NCBI GenBank assembly: GCA_016873375.1
Contig: VGXJ01000109.1
Span: 1 to 6,438 of the forward strand
DNA: 6,438 bases
Direction: 5' to 3'
DNA from: Phycisphaerae bacterium
Lineage (GTDB): Bacteria; Planctomycetota; Phycisphaerae; Phycisphaerales; SM1A02
Below, piece by piece: positions 1 through 6,177 of this stretch (its first letter is position 1; each line of letters opens with the position of its first letter). The notes under the pieces were generated by a model. The model ran no database searches. It saw nothing but the letters and a program-made list of their open reading frames with translations, and was not told the origin of the DNA. The position numbers were made by a program, and so were the translations under genes.

Positions 1-49
1 TCACTCCGAATTCATGTCCGGGGGGTCAAGATTGCAGGTCCTGCGCACA
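1..49. repeat. Direct repeat, copy 1 (diverged, about 50 bp or more)
   Basis: This segment is repeated in the same orientation at 381-428. The outer block tcactccgaa (1-10) matches 381-390 exactly. A 28-bp core at 22-49 matches 401-428 with one mismatch, and the link between the blocks differs and is one base longer here. Weaker similarity may continue to about position 66. The core contains ggggtcaagattgcaggt. GGGGTC-containing ends of this kind resemble sequences that often flank REP-associated (Y1/RAYT) transposase genes; that comparison is from memory. The window starts exactly at this repeat, so it may extend further left. Confidence 0.8.
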
Positions 50-341
50 CGCAGCGACCAAGCGCGGCGAGAAGCTCGCGGCCTTCCTCAAGAAGTGACG
101 GCGCGCGTCAGCCAGAGTGCTTCGACACAGCAAGCTCGTCCGGAGCGACCGAGCGGTTCCGAGCTGCGCGGCCTGCGGAGTCGCGAAGGCGGCACGCAGT
201 GCGACCATCGGAGGCGGGTGCCAGCCCCGCCGAGCGACGCAGGAGGAGCGCGCGCGGAGCCGGGTGCAGCGCGCGCGTCCGCGCAGCCGGAACCCGAGGT
301 CGCGGGAGGACGGGCGCAGCACACCAGCGGGATCAGCGCGG
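50..341. other. Intergenic stretch without a convincing gene
   Basis: I see no supportable gene between the two direct-repeat copies. Reading frames on both strands are long only because stop codons are rare at this GC content. Their translations are rich in Arg, Ala and Ser, without recognisable motifs. A short frame open from the window edge to the TGA at 96-98 ends with a lysine-rich tail (KRGEKLAAFLKK). It could be the remnant of a gene 3' end, but it runs through the repeat core and cannot be identified. A small hairpin, gcgag/ctcgc around a 3-nt loop, lies at 67-79. Confidence 0.5.
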
Positions 342-368
342 GTTCTGTTGCGCGGCCGCGCAAAGAAC
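342..368. other. Strong palindrome/hairpin next to repeat copy 2
   Basis: Positions 348-363 are a perfect 16-bp palindrome, ttgcgcggccgcgcaa. After a one-base bulge at 347 the pairing continues: gttct (342-346) pairs with agaac (364-368). Together they give a 13-bp stem with one bulge and an almost absent loop. It sits 12 bp before direct-repeat copy 2. It has no T-tract, so it is not a typical intrinsic terminator. It could be an extrusion-prone structural site, part of a mobile repeat, or a terminator of another type. Confidence 0.6.
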
Positions 369-380
369 TCCTCGTTCACA

Positions 381-428
381 TCACTCCGAAGTCACATTCT
401 GGGGTCAAGATTGCAGGTTCTGCGCACA
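381..428. repeat. Direct repeat, copy 2
   Basis: This is the second copy of the repeat at 1-49, with blocks 381-390 and 401-428 conserved and one base fewer between them. It carries ttctggggtcaagattgcag, so the intact GGGGTC motif is preceded by TTCT here, whereas copy 1 has extra G residues. The copy lies 56 bp beyond the sucD stop codon, in the 3' flank of that gene. The distance between equivalent points of the two copies is about 380 bp. Confidence 0.8.
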
Positions 429-446
429 TGCCGCGTCAAGGCGGGT

Positions 447-474
447 GCGTTCGCGCGTCAGCGCGCGTTCGCGC
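447..474. terminator. GC-only hairpin just downstream of sucD
   Basis: cgcgcg at 452-457 pairs with cgcgcg at 462-467 around a 4-nt loop. The region also has a 10-bp direct repeat, gcgttcgcgc, at 447-456 and 465-474. It lies 18-33 bp beyond the sucD stop on the minus strand, where a transcription terminator would be expected. No U-tract follows on the minus strand, so a role in termination or mRNA 3'-end protection is only inferred from position. Confidence 0.4.
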
Positions 475-484
475 AACCGCGCGC

Positions 485-1414
<930 letters not shown>

Positions 1415-1491
1415 GGGAGAAGGAGGATAGCAACGGCGGCCCGGTGCCTGCCGCGCAGGAACCCGCGGGATCCGCTGTAATGCCGCGCTCC
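1415..1491. promoter_or_regulatory. Divergent sucD-purM intergenic region
   Basis: These 77 bp must hold the start signals for both sucD (leftward) and purM (rightward), or leave them effectively leaderless. I see no convincing -35/-10 pair on either strand. The region contains an 8-bp palindrome, cccgcggg, at 1462-1469 and a small inverted repeat, cctg/cagg, at 1447-1459. An AGGAGG at 1421-1426 is on the plus strand but is not within working distance of any plus-strand start codon. Confidence 0.4.
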
Positions 1492-2562
1492 ATGTCCAGC
1501 AAGAAGCCGCTTACCTACAAGGACGCCGGGGTCGACATCGATGCGGGCGACGAGGTCGTCGACCTGATCAAGCCGATCGTGCGGCGCACCTATTCGCCGC
1601 GTGTGCTCGGCCAGCACGGCAGCTTCGCCGGCATGTTCCGGCTCTTCGGCGAGGGGCTCTTTCGAAAGCAGTACCGCGATCCCGTACTCGTCGGCTGCAC
1701 CGATGGTGTGGGCACCAAGGTGATGATCGCCGCCGAGCGCAAGGTCTACGACACCGTGGGCATCGATTGCGTGGCGATGAATGTCAACGATCTCATCGTG
1801 CAGGGTGCGGAGCCGCTGTTCTTCCTTGATTACCTCGGGCTCTCGCGCATCGCACCGACGGACACCGCTGCCATGATCGAGGGCGTAGCCAAGGGCTGCG
1901 AGCAAGCCGGATGCGCGCTGATCGGCGGCGAGTGCGCCGAGATGCCGGACATCTACCGGCAGGGCGATTTCGACATCGCGGGATTCTGCGTGGGCGTGGT
2001 CGACCACAAGCGGATCATCACCAGCAAGCTCGTGCGCAAGGGCGATGTGGTCATCGGACTGGCCGCAAGCGGCGTCCACAGCAACGGCTACTCGCTCGTG
2101 CGCCGCATCGTGAAGGATGCGCGGCTCGACATGGATCGCGTGTATCCCGAACTCGGCAAGAAGCCGCTCTGGAATGTGCTGCTCGAACCAACGAGGATCT
2201 ACGCCAAGCCGATCGTGAAGCTGCTGGCTGGCTACCGGCGCAAGATGGTCATCAGCGGCATGGCGCACATCACTGGCGGGGGCCTGCCGGGCAATGCAAG
2301 CCGCGCGCTGCCGAGCCATCTTGACTGCGTGATCGATCGATCCGCCTGGACGCCGAATCCGATCTTCCCGTTCCTGCAGAAGCATGGTGGCATCGAGGAC
2401 GAGGAGATGTTCCGCGTCTTCAACATGGGCATCGGCTACACCCTGTTCGTGCGCCCCGACTTTGCGAAGGCGGTCGTCACGAAGCTCAAGCGCATGGGCG
2501 AGAAGCCCGCGGTCATCGGTTCGATCGACAAGGGCACGGGCGAGGTCCGCTGGAAGGACTGA
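1492..2562 (+). CDS. purM: Phosphoribosylformylglycinamidine cyclo-ligase (AIR synthetase)
   Basis: PurM catalyses the ATP-dependent closure of FGAM to aminoimidazole ribonucleotide, the fifth step of de novo purine synthesis, in the cytoplasm. The 356-residue product is close to the usual 345-350. Family signatures in order are YKDAGVDIDAG (9-19), DGVGTK (71-76), MNVNDLIVQGAEPLFFLDY (96-114), IGGECAEMPDIY (144-155), AASGVHSNGYSLVRR (191-205), HITGGGLPGN (259-268) and MFRVFNMGIGY (306-316). The start at 1492 is chosen because it puts the conserved YKDAGVDI block at residue 9, as in the E. coli protein. In-frame ATG 1480 and GTG 1444 are possible but add unconserved residues. There is no Shine-Dalgarno sequence. 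The gene is divergent from sucD and its stop lies 4 bp before a tandem repeat array. No other pur gene is in the window. Confidence 0.96.
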   Translation: MSSKKPLTYKDAGVDIDAGDEVVDLIKPIVRRTYSPRVLGQHGSFAGMFRLFGEGLFRKQYRDPVLVGCTDGVGTKVMIAAERKVYDTVGIDCVAMNVNDLIVQGAEPLFFLDYLGLSRIAPTDTAAMIEGVAKGCEQAGCALIGGECAEMPDIYRQGDFDIAGFCVGVVDHKRIITSKLVRKGDVVIGLAASGVHSNGYSLVRRIVKDARLDMDRVYPELGKKPLWNVLLEPTRIYAKPIVKLLAGYRRKMVISGMAHITGGGLPGNASRALPSHLDCVIDRSAWTPNPIFPFLQKHGGIEDEEMFRVFNMGIGYTLFVRPDFAKAVVTKLKRMGEKPAVIGSIDKGTGEVRWKD

Positions 2563-2566
2563 GCGC

Positions 2567-2670
2567 GGCTCACGCGCCGTCCCAGCAGCGCTGGCTCACG
2601 CGCCGTCCCAGCGGCGCTGGCTCACGCGCCGTCCCAGCGGCGCTGGCTCACGCGCCGTCCCAGCGGCGCT
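2567..2670. repeat. Four tandem 26-bp repeats, each with a hairpin, between convergent genes
   Basis: Four head-to-tail 26-bp units begin with ggctcacgcgccgtcc and run at 2567-2592, 2593-2618, 2619-2644 and 2645-2670. Units 2-4 are identical; unit 1 differs by one base (cagcagcgct instead of cagcggcgct). In each unit gcgccg pairs with cggcgc around the 6-nt loop tcccag; unit 1 has one mismatch in the stem. The array fills the space between the purM and arfB stops, and unit 4 lies partly inside arfB, encoding its last six residues and stop codon. Because 26 is not a multiple of three, the copies do not form a protein repeat. The lack of spacers rules out CRISPR. The hairpins could act as a two-way terminator. 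Confidence 0.95.
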
Positions 2671-3124
2671 GGCGCTTCTTCTCGCCTTCGCGCTTCTTGG
2701 ACTCCAGGCGGCGCTCGATCGAGCCGCGCGTTGGCTTGGTCTTGCGACGCACCTTCGGGGGGATGCTCGCGCGCAGCACCAGTTCGCGCAGCCGCTCGAG
2801 GCAGGCATCCTTGTTCGCCTTCTGCGAACGGTGCTCTTCCGCCGTGAACCGCAGCGTGTCACCGTGCACCAGATGCGACCCCGCCGCATCGCGCAGTCGC
2901 TCCACGGCACGATCGTCGAGCCCATGGATCGAGGAGAGCTTCACCATCAGCTCCGCCCGCGAGTGCACCTTGTTCACGTTCTGGCCGCCCGGACCTCCGC
3001 TTCGGCTGAACGAGAAGTCCAGGCCCGCAGGATCGATCCACGCTCGCGGGCCGCAGTCGAACGCATTGCCCGGCCGCGCCGGTCGGCGCGGCGGCGGAGT
3101 TCTGGGGTCAGGGCGCGGCAGCAT
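2648..3124 (-). CDS. arfB: ArfB/YaeJ-type ribosome rescue peptidyl-tRNA hydrolase
   Basis: This is a stand-alone release-factor-like hydrolase that frees peptides from ribosomes stalled without a stop codon. The 158-residue product has the class I release-factor catalytic loop, SGGPGGQNVNKVHSRAEL (42-59), with GGQ at 46-48, followed by an alpha/beta domain. The basic C-terminal tail (about 124-155, rich in Lys and Arg) is the part that in ArfB enters the empty mRNA channel. It lacks the codon-recognition domains of RF1/RF2, as expected. The N-terminus has roughly 20 Pro/Arg-rich residues before the conserved domain. The only clear start is ATG 3122-3124, without a Shine-Dalgarno sequence. The final RRWDGA and the stop codon are encoded by unit 4 of the tandem repeat, so the end of the protein was shaped by that array or gave rise to it. 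It is divergent from the outer-membrane gene and convergent with purM. A role in general translation quality control is inferred from the family. Confidence 0.9.
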   Translation of the reverse strand: MLPRPDPRTPPPRRPARPGNAFDCGPRAWIDPAGLDFSFSRSGGPGGQNVNKVHSRAELMVKLSSIHGLDDRAVERLRDAAGSHLVHGDTLRFTAEEHRSQKANKDACLERLRELVLRASIPPKVRRKTKPTRGSIERRLESKKREGEKKRQRRWDGA

Positions 3125-3160
3125 GCGGGCATTCTTGCAGGCCTGCGCTAGCCTTGCATC
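3125..3160. promoter_or_regulatory. Short divergent region with a 10-bp palindrome
   Basis: Only 36 bp separate the arfB start (leftward) from the GTG start of the outer-membrane gene (rightward). The perfect palindrome gcaggcctgc at 3137-3146 is near the centre and could be an operator or a small hairpin. No clear promoter hexamers or Shine-Dalgarno sites are visible. With so little room, promoters probably overlap the opposite gene. Confidence 0.35.
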
Positions 3161-4135
3161 GTGGAACCGATCGCCATCACGCTCGTTGCAGCCGTGCTTG
3201 CCCAGTCCAGCGCTGCACCGGCGGCATCGACCGGCGTGATCCTGAACCAGTCCACGACTGCCGCGAACGCTTCAGCATCTGCAGCGCCTGCAACCTCCGC
3301 CTTGGCATCGTCATCAGCCGCGACCGCAGCGCCGGTGCTGGCGCCGATCGAGTCCACAGGTGCACCGCGCTTCGATTTCGCCACGCGTGCATGGTTCGCG
3401 CGCCTCAATGGCACCATCAACGCGCCATCATCGGCGCCGCCAGTCACCATCGAAGATGACTTCGACCTCGACAACGCGCAGGTCGTACCGCTGCTCACGG
3501 CGACCGCTCGATGGGATGCACTGGCTCTCGTCGTGAATGGCTTCTGGTCCTCGACCGATGGATCGACCATTGCACCGGCGGCCGGACAGTTCGGCTCGGT
3601 GAGTTTCAGCGCGGGCGACGCGCTGTCGTCAAGCGCCGATGCGTGGGGCGTGGCCGGGGATGTCGTCATCACGCTCTATCGGCCCTACGCCGCTGATCGA
3701 CACCCGTGGACCGGCGATGACGCACCCGCTGGTGCGCAGCCGGCCTTCGCCGACCTTCGCTTCAACGGCCTCGTGGGTGGTCATGCGGTCTCGTTCGAAC
3801 AGTCCGTGACCGACCTCACTACGGCCGCGAGCGACTCGATCGATCTGTCGGTCATCACGCCGGTCATCGGCGGAGGCATCGAGCTCGATCTTGATATGCG
3901 CCGCAACGTCGACTGGCTCGGTCACCTGCGCATCGCAGCCACTGCCGGCTGGGGCCCGGGGGTCGAAGCCGGAGATTCGCTCTGGTTCGTGCGGGCGGAC
4001 CTCTCGCTCGATGTGCTGCACAACCTGGCCGTCACCGGCGGTTATCGCCTGCTCAATTGGAATGCCGCAGGCAACGGCGACTCGATGAGCGGCAGCCTGC
4101 AGGGCCTGGTCGCGGGCCTCGAACTGCGGTTCTGA
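3161..4135 (+). CDS. Predicted outer-membrane beta-barrel protein (uncharacterised)
   Basis: I do not recognise a specific family. The 324-residue product starts with a short hydrophobic stretch (about 3-22) that looks like a signal peptide, then an Ala/Ser/Thr-rich low-complexity linker (about 17-62). The rest alternates polar and hydrophobic residues in strand-sized runs separated by Gly/Asp/Asn turns, for example DNAQVVPLLTATARWDALAL, ADAWGVAGDVVITLYRP, SIDLSVITPVIGGGIELDLD and LSLDVLHNLAVTGGYRLL. It ends with GLELRF; a C-terminal Phe is the classic outer-membrane barrel signal. Roughly eight or more strands are plausible. The GTG at 3161 is the only reasonable start because an in-frame TAG lies at 3149-3151. 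The leader is unusual in having no Lys or Arg before the hydrophobic segment. No Shine-Dalgarno site is seen. The substrate or role is unknown. Confidence 0.8.
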   Translation: MEPIAITLVAAVLAQSSAAPAASTGVILNQSTTAANASASAAPATSALASSSAATAAPVLAPIESTGAPRFDFATRAWFARLNGTINAPSSAPPVTIEDDFDLDNAQVVPLLTATARWDALALVVNGFWSSTDGSTIAPAAGQFGSVSFSAGDALSSSADAWGVAGDVVITLYRPYAADRHPWTGDDAPAGAQPAFADLRFNGLVGGHAVSFEQSVTDLTTAASDSIDLSVITPVIGGGIELDLDMRRNVDWLGHLRIAATAGWGPGVEAGDSLWFVRADLSLDVLHNLAVTGGYRLLNWNAAGNGDSMSGSLQGLVAGLELRF

Positions 4136-4141
4136 TCGAGG

Positions 4142-4159
4142 CTTCGCGTGACACGCAAG
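4142..4159 (+). terminator. Small stem-loop after the outer-membrane gene
   Basis: Seven bases after the stop codon, ctt-c-gcgt pairs with acgc-aag around a 3-nt loop (one bulged C). It is short and lacks a following T-tract, so a role as a terminator is only suggested by its position. Confidence 0.25.
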
Positions 4160-4230
4160 AAGATCACCCCAACGCTGCGGTCCGGCATGACACATCGCTG
4201 ACCCTGTCGGGCCACGCAAAGCGTCGTCAG

Positions 4231-4255
4231 GTGGCTCCCGCTGCGCGTGAGCCAC
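4231..4255. repeat. REP-like imperfect palindrome
   Basis: gtggctc (4231-4237) pairs perfectly with gagccac (4249-4255). Inside, cgc (4239-4241) pairs with gcg (4245-4247) around a 3-nt loop, leaving a single C/T mismatch. This gives 10 paired bases out of 11 in a 25-bp element, which is typical of repetitive extragenic palindromes. Read on the minus strand it begins gtggctcacgcgc, and ggctcacgcgc is also the start of each unit of the 26-bp tandem array at 2567-2670. It lies between the 3' ends of the outer-membrane gene and the small minus-strand ORF, the usual position for such elements. A two-way terminator is an alternative. Confidence 0.6.
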
Positions 4256-4324
4256 GAGGCAGAAGTGGCGAGCTTGGATGTCCGGTTGCGCGGGTCCCTG
4301 CGCTGACTTGCGCGGTCGGTGTGT

Positions 4325-4423
4325 TCAGAGCCCGATGGCGCGTGCGATGAGCAGACCGACGCAGAAGCTTCCTGCTGCCGCGATGATCTTGCGAAGTATG
4401 CGTTGGATGTCGTACTGCTGCAT
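4325..4423 (-). CDS. Probable 32-residue single-pass membrane protein
   Basis: This short reading frame starts with ATG at 4421-4423. It is preceded by GAGGAG six bases upstream, the only strong, well-spaced Shine-Dalgarno sequence I find in the window. The product begins with a polar, basic segment (MQQYDIQRILRK). A hydrophobic stretch follows at about residues 13-32, containing IIAAAGSFCVGLLI, and the protein ends AIGL. That is the layout of a one-helix membrane protein with a positive, cytoplasmic N-terminus. It lies 96 bp beyond the GNAT stop on the same strand, so it could be the last gene of that operon or have its own promoter. Function and family are unknown. A chance ORF cannot be excluded, but the ribosome site plus the amphipathic-to-hydrophobic pattern makes it likely real. 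Confidence 0.6.
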   Translation of the reverse strand: MQQYDIQRILRKIIAAAGSFCVGLLIARAIGL

Positions 4424-4519
4424 GGTGCTCTCCTCGGGATGCGTGCCTTCGTGCGACCTGAAACATCCGATTCAGTCTGGAGGCACACAAGCCAAGCGAG
4501 GCGATTTTCCAGCCCAAGC
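4424..4519. other. Intergenic gap upstream of the small ORF
   Basis: These 96 bp between the GNAT stop and the small ORF start look less GC-rich than the surrounding genes. On the minus strand this is the 5' leader of the small ORF, ending in the GAGGAG ribosome site at about 4430-4435. I see no convincing promoter hexamers or strong hairpin. A separate promoter for the small ORF could be here. Confidence 0.35.
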
Positions 4520-5050
4520 TCAGCGCAGGGGCTTCTCGAGGACCTCGAAGTAGAGGTCCGACCGTCGCGGCAGCCCGTTGCGGGGTTCGCCGTAGGGGAA
4601 GGGCTCGCGCGCACCGGTGGGCTGATAGCCCCGGCGCCCGTACCACGCGATGAGTTCCGCACGCTGCCCGATGACGGTCATCCGAGCGCGATCGAGGCCG
4701 AGGTCCTCCAGGATCACGCGTTCGGCCTCGGCCAGGAGCTGCCGCCCGAGTCCGCCGCGCTGGCGACTGGGCTCAACCGACACCATCCCGATGTAGCCGT
4801 GCCCCGATCCCCGATCGATGCGCACGCACGCCACCAGCACGCCATCGAGGAACGCCATCCTGATGCGAGAGTCCTCTGCCATGACGAGTTCTCGGATCTC
4901 CCGCTCGTCGGTTCGCTGCCCATCGAGCAGGTCGGCTTCGGTGGTCCAGCCGGCGCGGCTTGCCTGGCCGCGGTACGCGCGCTCGACGAGCGCCACCACC
5001 TGCGGGACATCGTCGGGGCCCGCGTCCTGAAAGACCGGCAAGACGCCCAT
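4520..5050 (-). CDS. GNAT-family N-acetyltransferase
   Basis: This protein transfers an acetyl group from acetyl-CoA to an unknown amine substrate. The 176-residue product has the N-terminal segment VVALVERAYRGQASRAGWTT (18-37). It then has the GNAT core: strand GYIGMVSVEPSRQ (85-97) leading into the acetyl-CoA pyrophosphate loop QRGGLG (97-102, the Q-x-x-G-x-G form), and helix RQLLAEAERV. The late motif AWYGRRGYQPTG (135-146) is typical of motif B, and the tail is FPYGEPRNGLPRRSDLYFEV. A complete single GNAT domain fills the length. The ATG at 5048-5050 lies 8 bp after the stop of the upstream dehydrogenase gene, so the two are probably cotranscribed. No Shine-Dalgarno site is present. The subgroup with AYRG...WTTEADLL and a C-terminal LEKPL is common but, to my knowledge, uncharacterised. 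Confidence 0.9.
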   Translation of the reverse strand: MGVLPVFQDAGPDDVPQVVALVERAYRGQASRAGWTTEADLLDGQRTDEREIRELVMAEDSRIRMAFLDGVLVACVRIDRGSGHGYIGMVSVEPSRQRGGLGRQLLAEAERVILEDLGLDRARMTVIGQRAELIAWYGRRGYQPTGAREPFPYGEPRNGLPRRSDLYFEVLEKPLR

Positions 5051-5058
5051 GGCTCGCG

Positions 5059-6135
5059 TCAGGCGTAGTGGCGGCCGAAGCGATTCGCGAGGAACGCATC
5101 GAGACCGATCTGCTCCTGGCGCACGAAGCCCTTGGTCGGCACCGTGCCGTCCTTGAGCATGTCCACCACGGCGCAGATGCCTGCGGCGGTCGTGACCTGG
5201 ATGGCGGTCCAGTGGCGGCCGCCGATCTCGCGGCTGAGCACGGTGCGTGCCCAGGTACGGTCCATGAATCGGCCGCCCCGCTGGCCGGCGGCGCTGACGA
5301 AGATCACCACCTGGTCGTCATCGGTGCCGGGCACGGCGCGTTCGAGGATCGCCTTGAGCTCATCGCGGTGCTCGATGAAGCGCAGGTCATTCAGCAGGAA
5401 GCGCATCTGCTCGGCATGGCCGGTGAAGCGGATCGTCTTGTAGTTCAGGTTGCGCACGGTGCCGCGGAGCGAATCCGCCAGCGTGCCCAGGCCGCCCGAG
5501 GTGTTGAACGCCTCGTACTCGCATCCATCGATGTGGAGCCGCTCGACCTGCTCCAGCGGCGGCACCAGACACATCTGCCCGTTGACGAGCGCCTCGCAGG
5601 GATTGCAGTACTCGTTGACAAGGCCGTCGGTCGACCACGTCAGGTTGTACTGGAGCACATTGCTCGGGGTCCGTGGCAGCGCGCCTACGCGCATGCGCAC
5701 CGTGTCGACGCTGTCGAGTTCGCGCAGGAGCGAGTGCGCCACGATGGTGATGAATCCGGGAGCGAGGCCACACTGCGGGATGAACGCCGATGAAGCACCC
5801 TGGCTCAACTGCATCACCTTCTTGGTCACGGCAACATCCTCGGTGAGGTCGAGGTAGTGGCAGCCGGCATCCTTCGCAGCCTGCGCGATGCCGACATTGC
5901 AGTTGAACGGTGCGCAGCTCACGACGGCCCACGCGCCCCTGAGGAAGGCGGTGAGGTCGGCGGTGCTGGTGAAGTCAACGCGCCGGCCGTCGATGCGCTC
6001 GTCGCGCGCGACGGCGAGGGCGCTCGGCTCGTGGGCATCGCCGATGCGCACGGTGTAGTCACCGCACGAGGCGAGGAAGTGTGCGGTCATGCGGCCGATC
6101 TTGCCGGCTCCGAGGATGGCGACGTGGTGGGACAT
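5059..6135 (-). CDS. Saccharopine dehydrogenase family NAD(P)-dependent oxidoreductase
   Basis: The 358-residue product belongs to the saccharopine dehydrogenase/lysine 6-dehydrogenase-like group (COG1748 type), which act on the amino group of amino acids or their adducts. It starts with a Rossmann nucleotide-binding motif, VAILGAGKIGRM (5-16). After this come an Asp near the end of the second strand (IGDA, 31-34), VVSCAPFNCNVGIAQAAKDAG (71-91) and HYLDLTED (93-100). A conserved GLAPGFITIVAHSL segment (123-136) and TTAAGICAVVDMLKDG near the C-terminus complete the pattern. Length fits one-domain bacterial homologues. The ATG at 6133-6135 is at the expected place, three residues before the first strand, without a Shine-Dalgarno site. 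It lies 42 bp after the M3 peptidase gene and 8 bp before the GNAT gene. The true substrate (lysine, saccharopine or a polyamine precursor) cannot be read from the sequence. Confidence 0.88.
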   Translation of the reverse strand: MSHHVAILGAGKIGRMTAHFLASCGDYTVRIGDAHEPSALAVARDERIDGRRVDFTSTADLTAFLRGAWAVVSCAPFNCNVGIAQAAKDAGCHYLDLTEDVAVTKKVMQLSQGASSAFIPQCGLAPGFITIVAHSLLRELDSVDTVRMRVGALPRTPSNVLQYNLTWSTDGLVNEYCNPCEALVNGQMCLVPPLEQVERLHIDGCEYEAFNTSGGLGTLADSLRGTVRNLNYKTIRFTGHAEQMRFLLNDLRFIEHRDELKAILERAVPGTDDDQVVIFVSAAGQRGGRFMDRTWARTVLSREIGGRHWTAIQVTTAAGICAVVDMLKDGTVPTKGFVRQEQIGLDAFLANRFGRHYA

Positions 6136-6177
6136 GGTCGTGGTGTCGAATGGCGGGTTGCGTGAAGAGGATGCTGG

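Noticed and set aside
3..98. 3' end of a protein gene entering from the left edge (ending KRGEKLAAFLKK)
   Set aside because: The frame is only 31 codons, runs through the direct-repeat core and matches no family I recognise; not enough to call.
1421..1426. AGGAGG as a ribosome binding site for purM
   Set aside because: It is 17 bases before the nearest in-frame GTG and over 50 before the preferred ATG, too far to position a ribosome.
1444..1491. Longer N-terminus for purM from GTG 1444 or ATG 1480
   Set aside because: The added residues match nothing in the family, while the start at 1492 aligns with the usual PurM N-terminus.
2567..2670. CRISPR array
   Set aside because: The 26-bp units are directly adjacent with no spacers, and no cas genes are present.
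2384..3151. A 255-codon plus-strand frame through the tandem repeats and arfB
   Set aside because: The repeat unit is 26 bp so the frame shifts in each copy, and the rest is antisense to the well-supported arfB.
4960..5793. A 277-codon plus-strand frame opposite the dehydrogenase gene
   Set aside because: It is antisense to the dehydrogenase and GNAT genes, which have clear family motifs; it is a GC-driven shadow.
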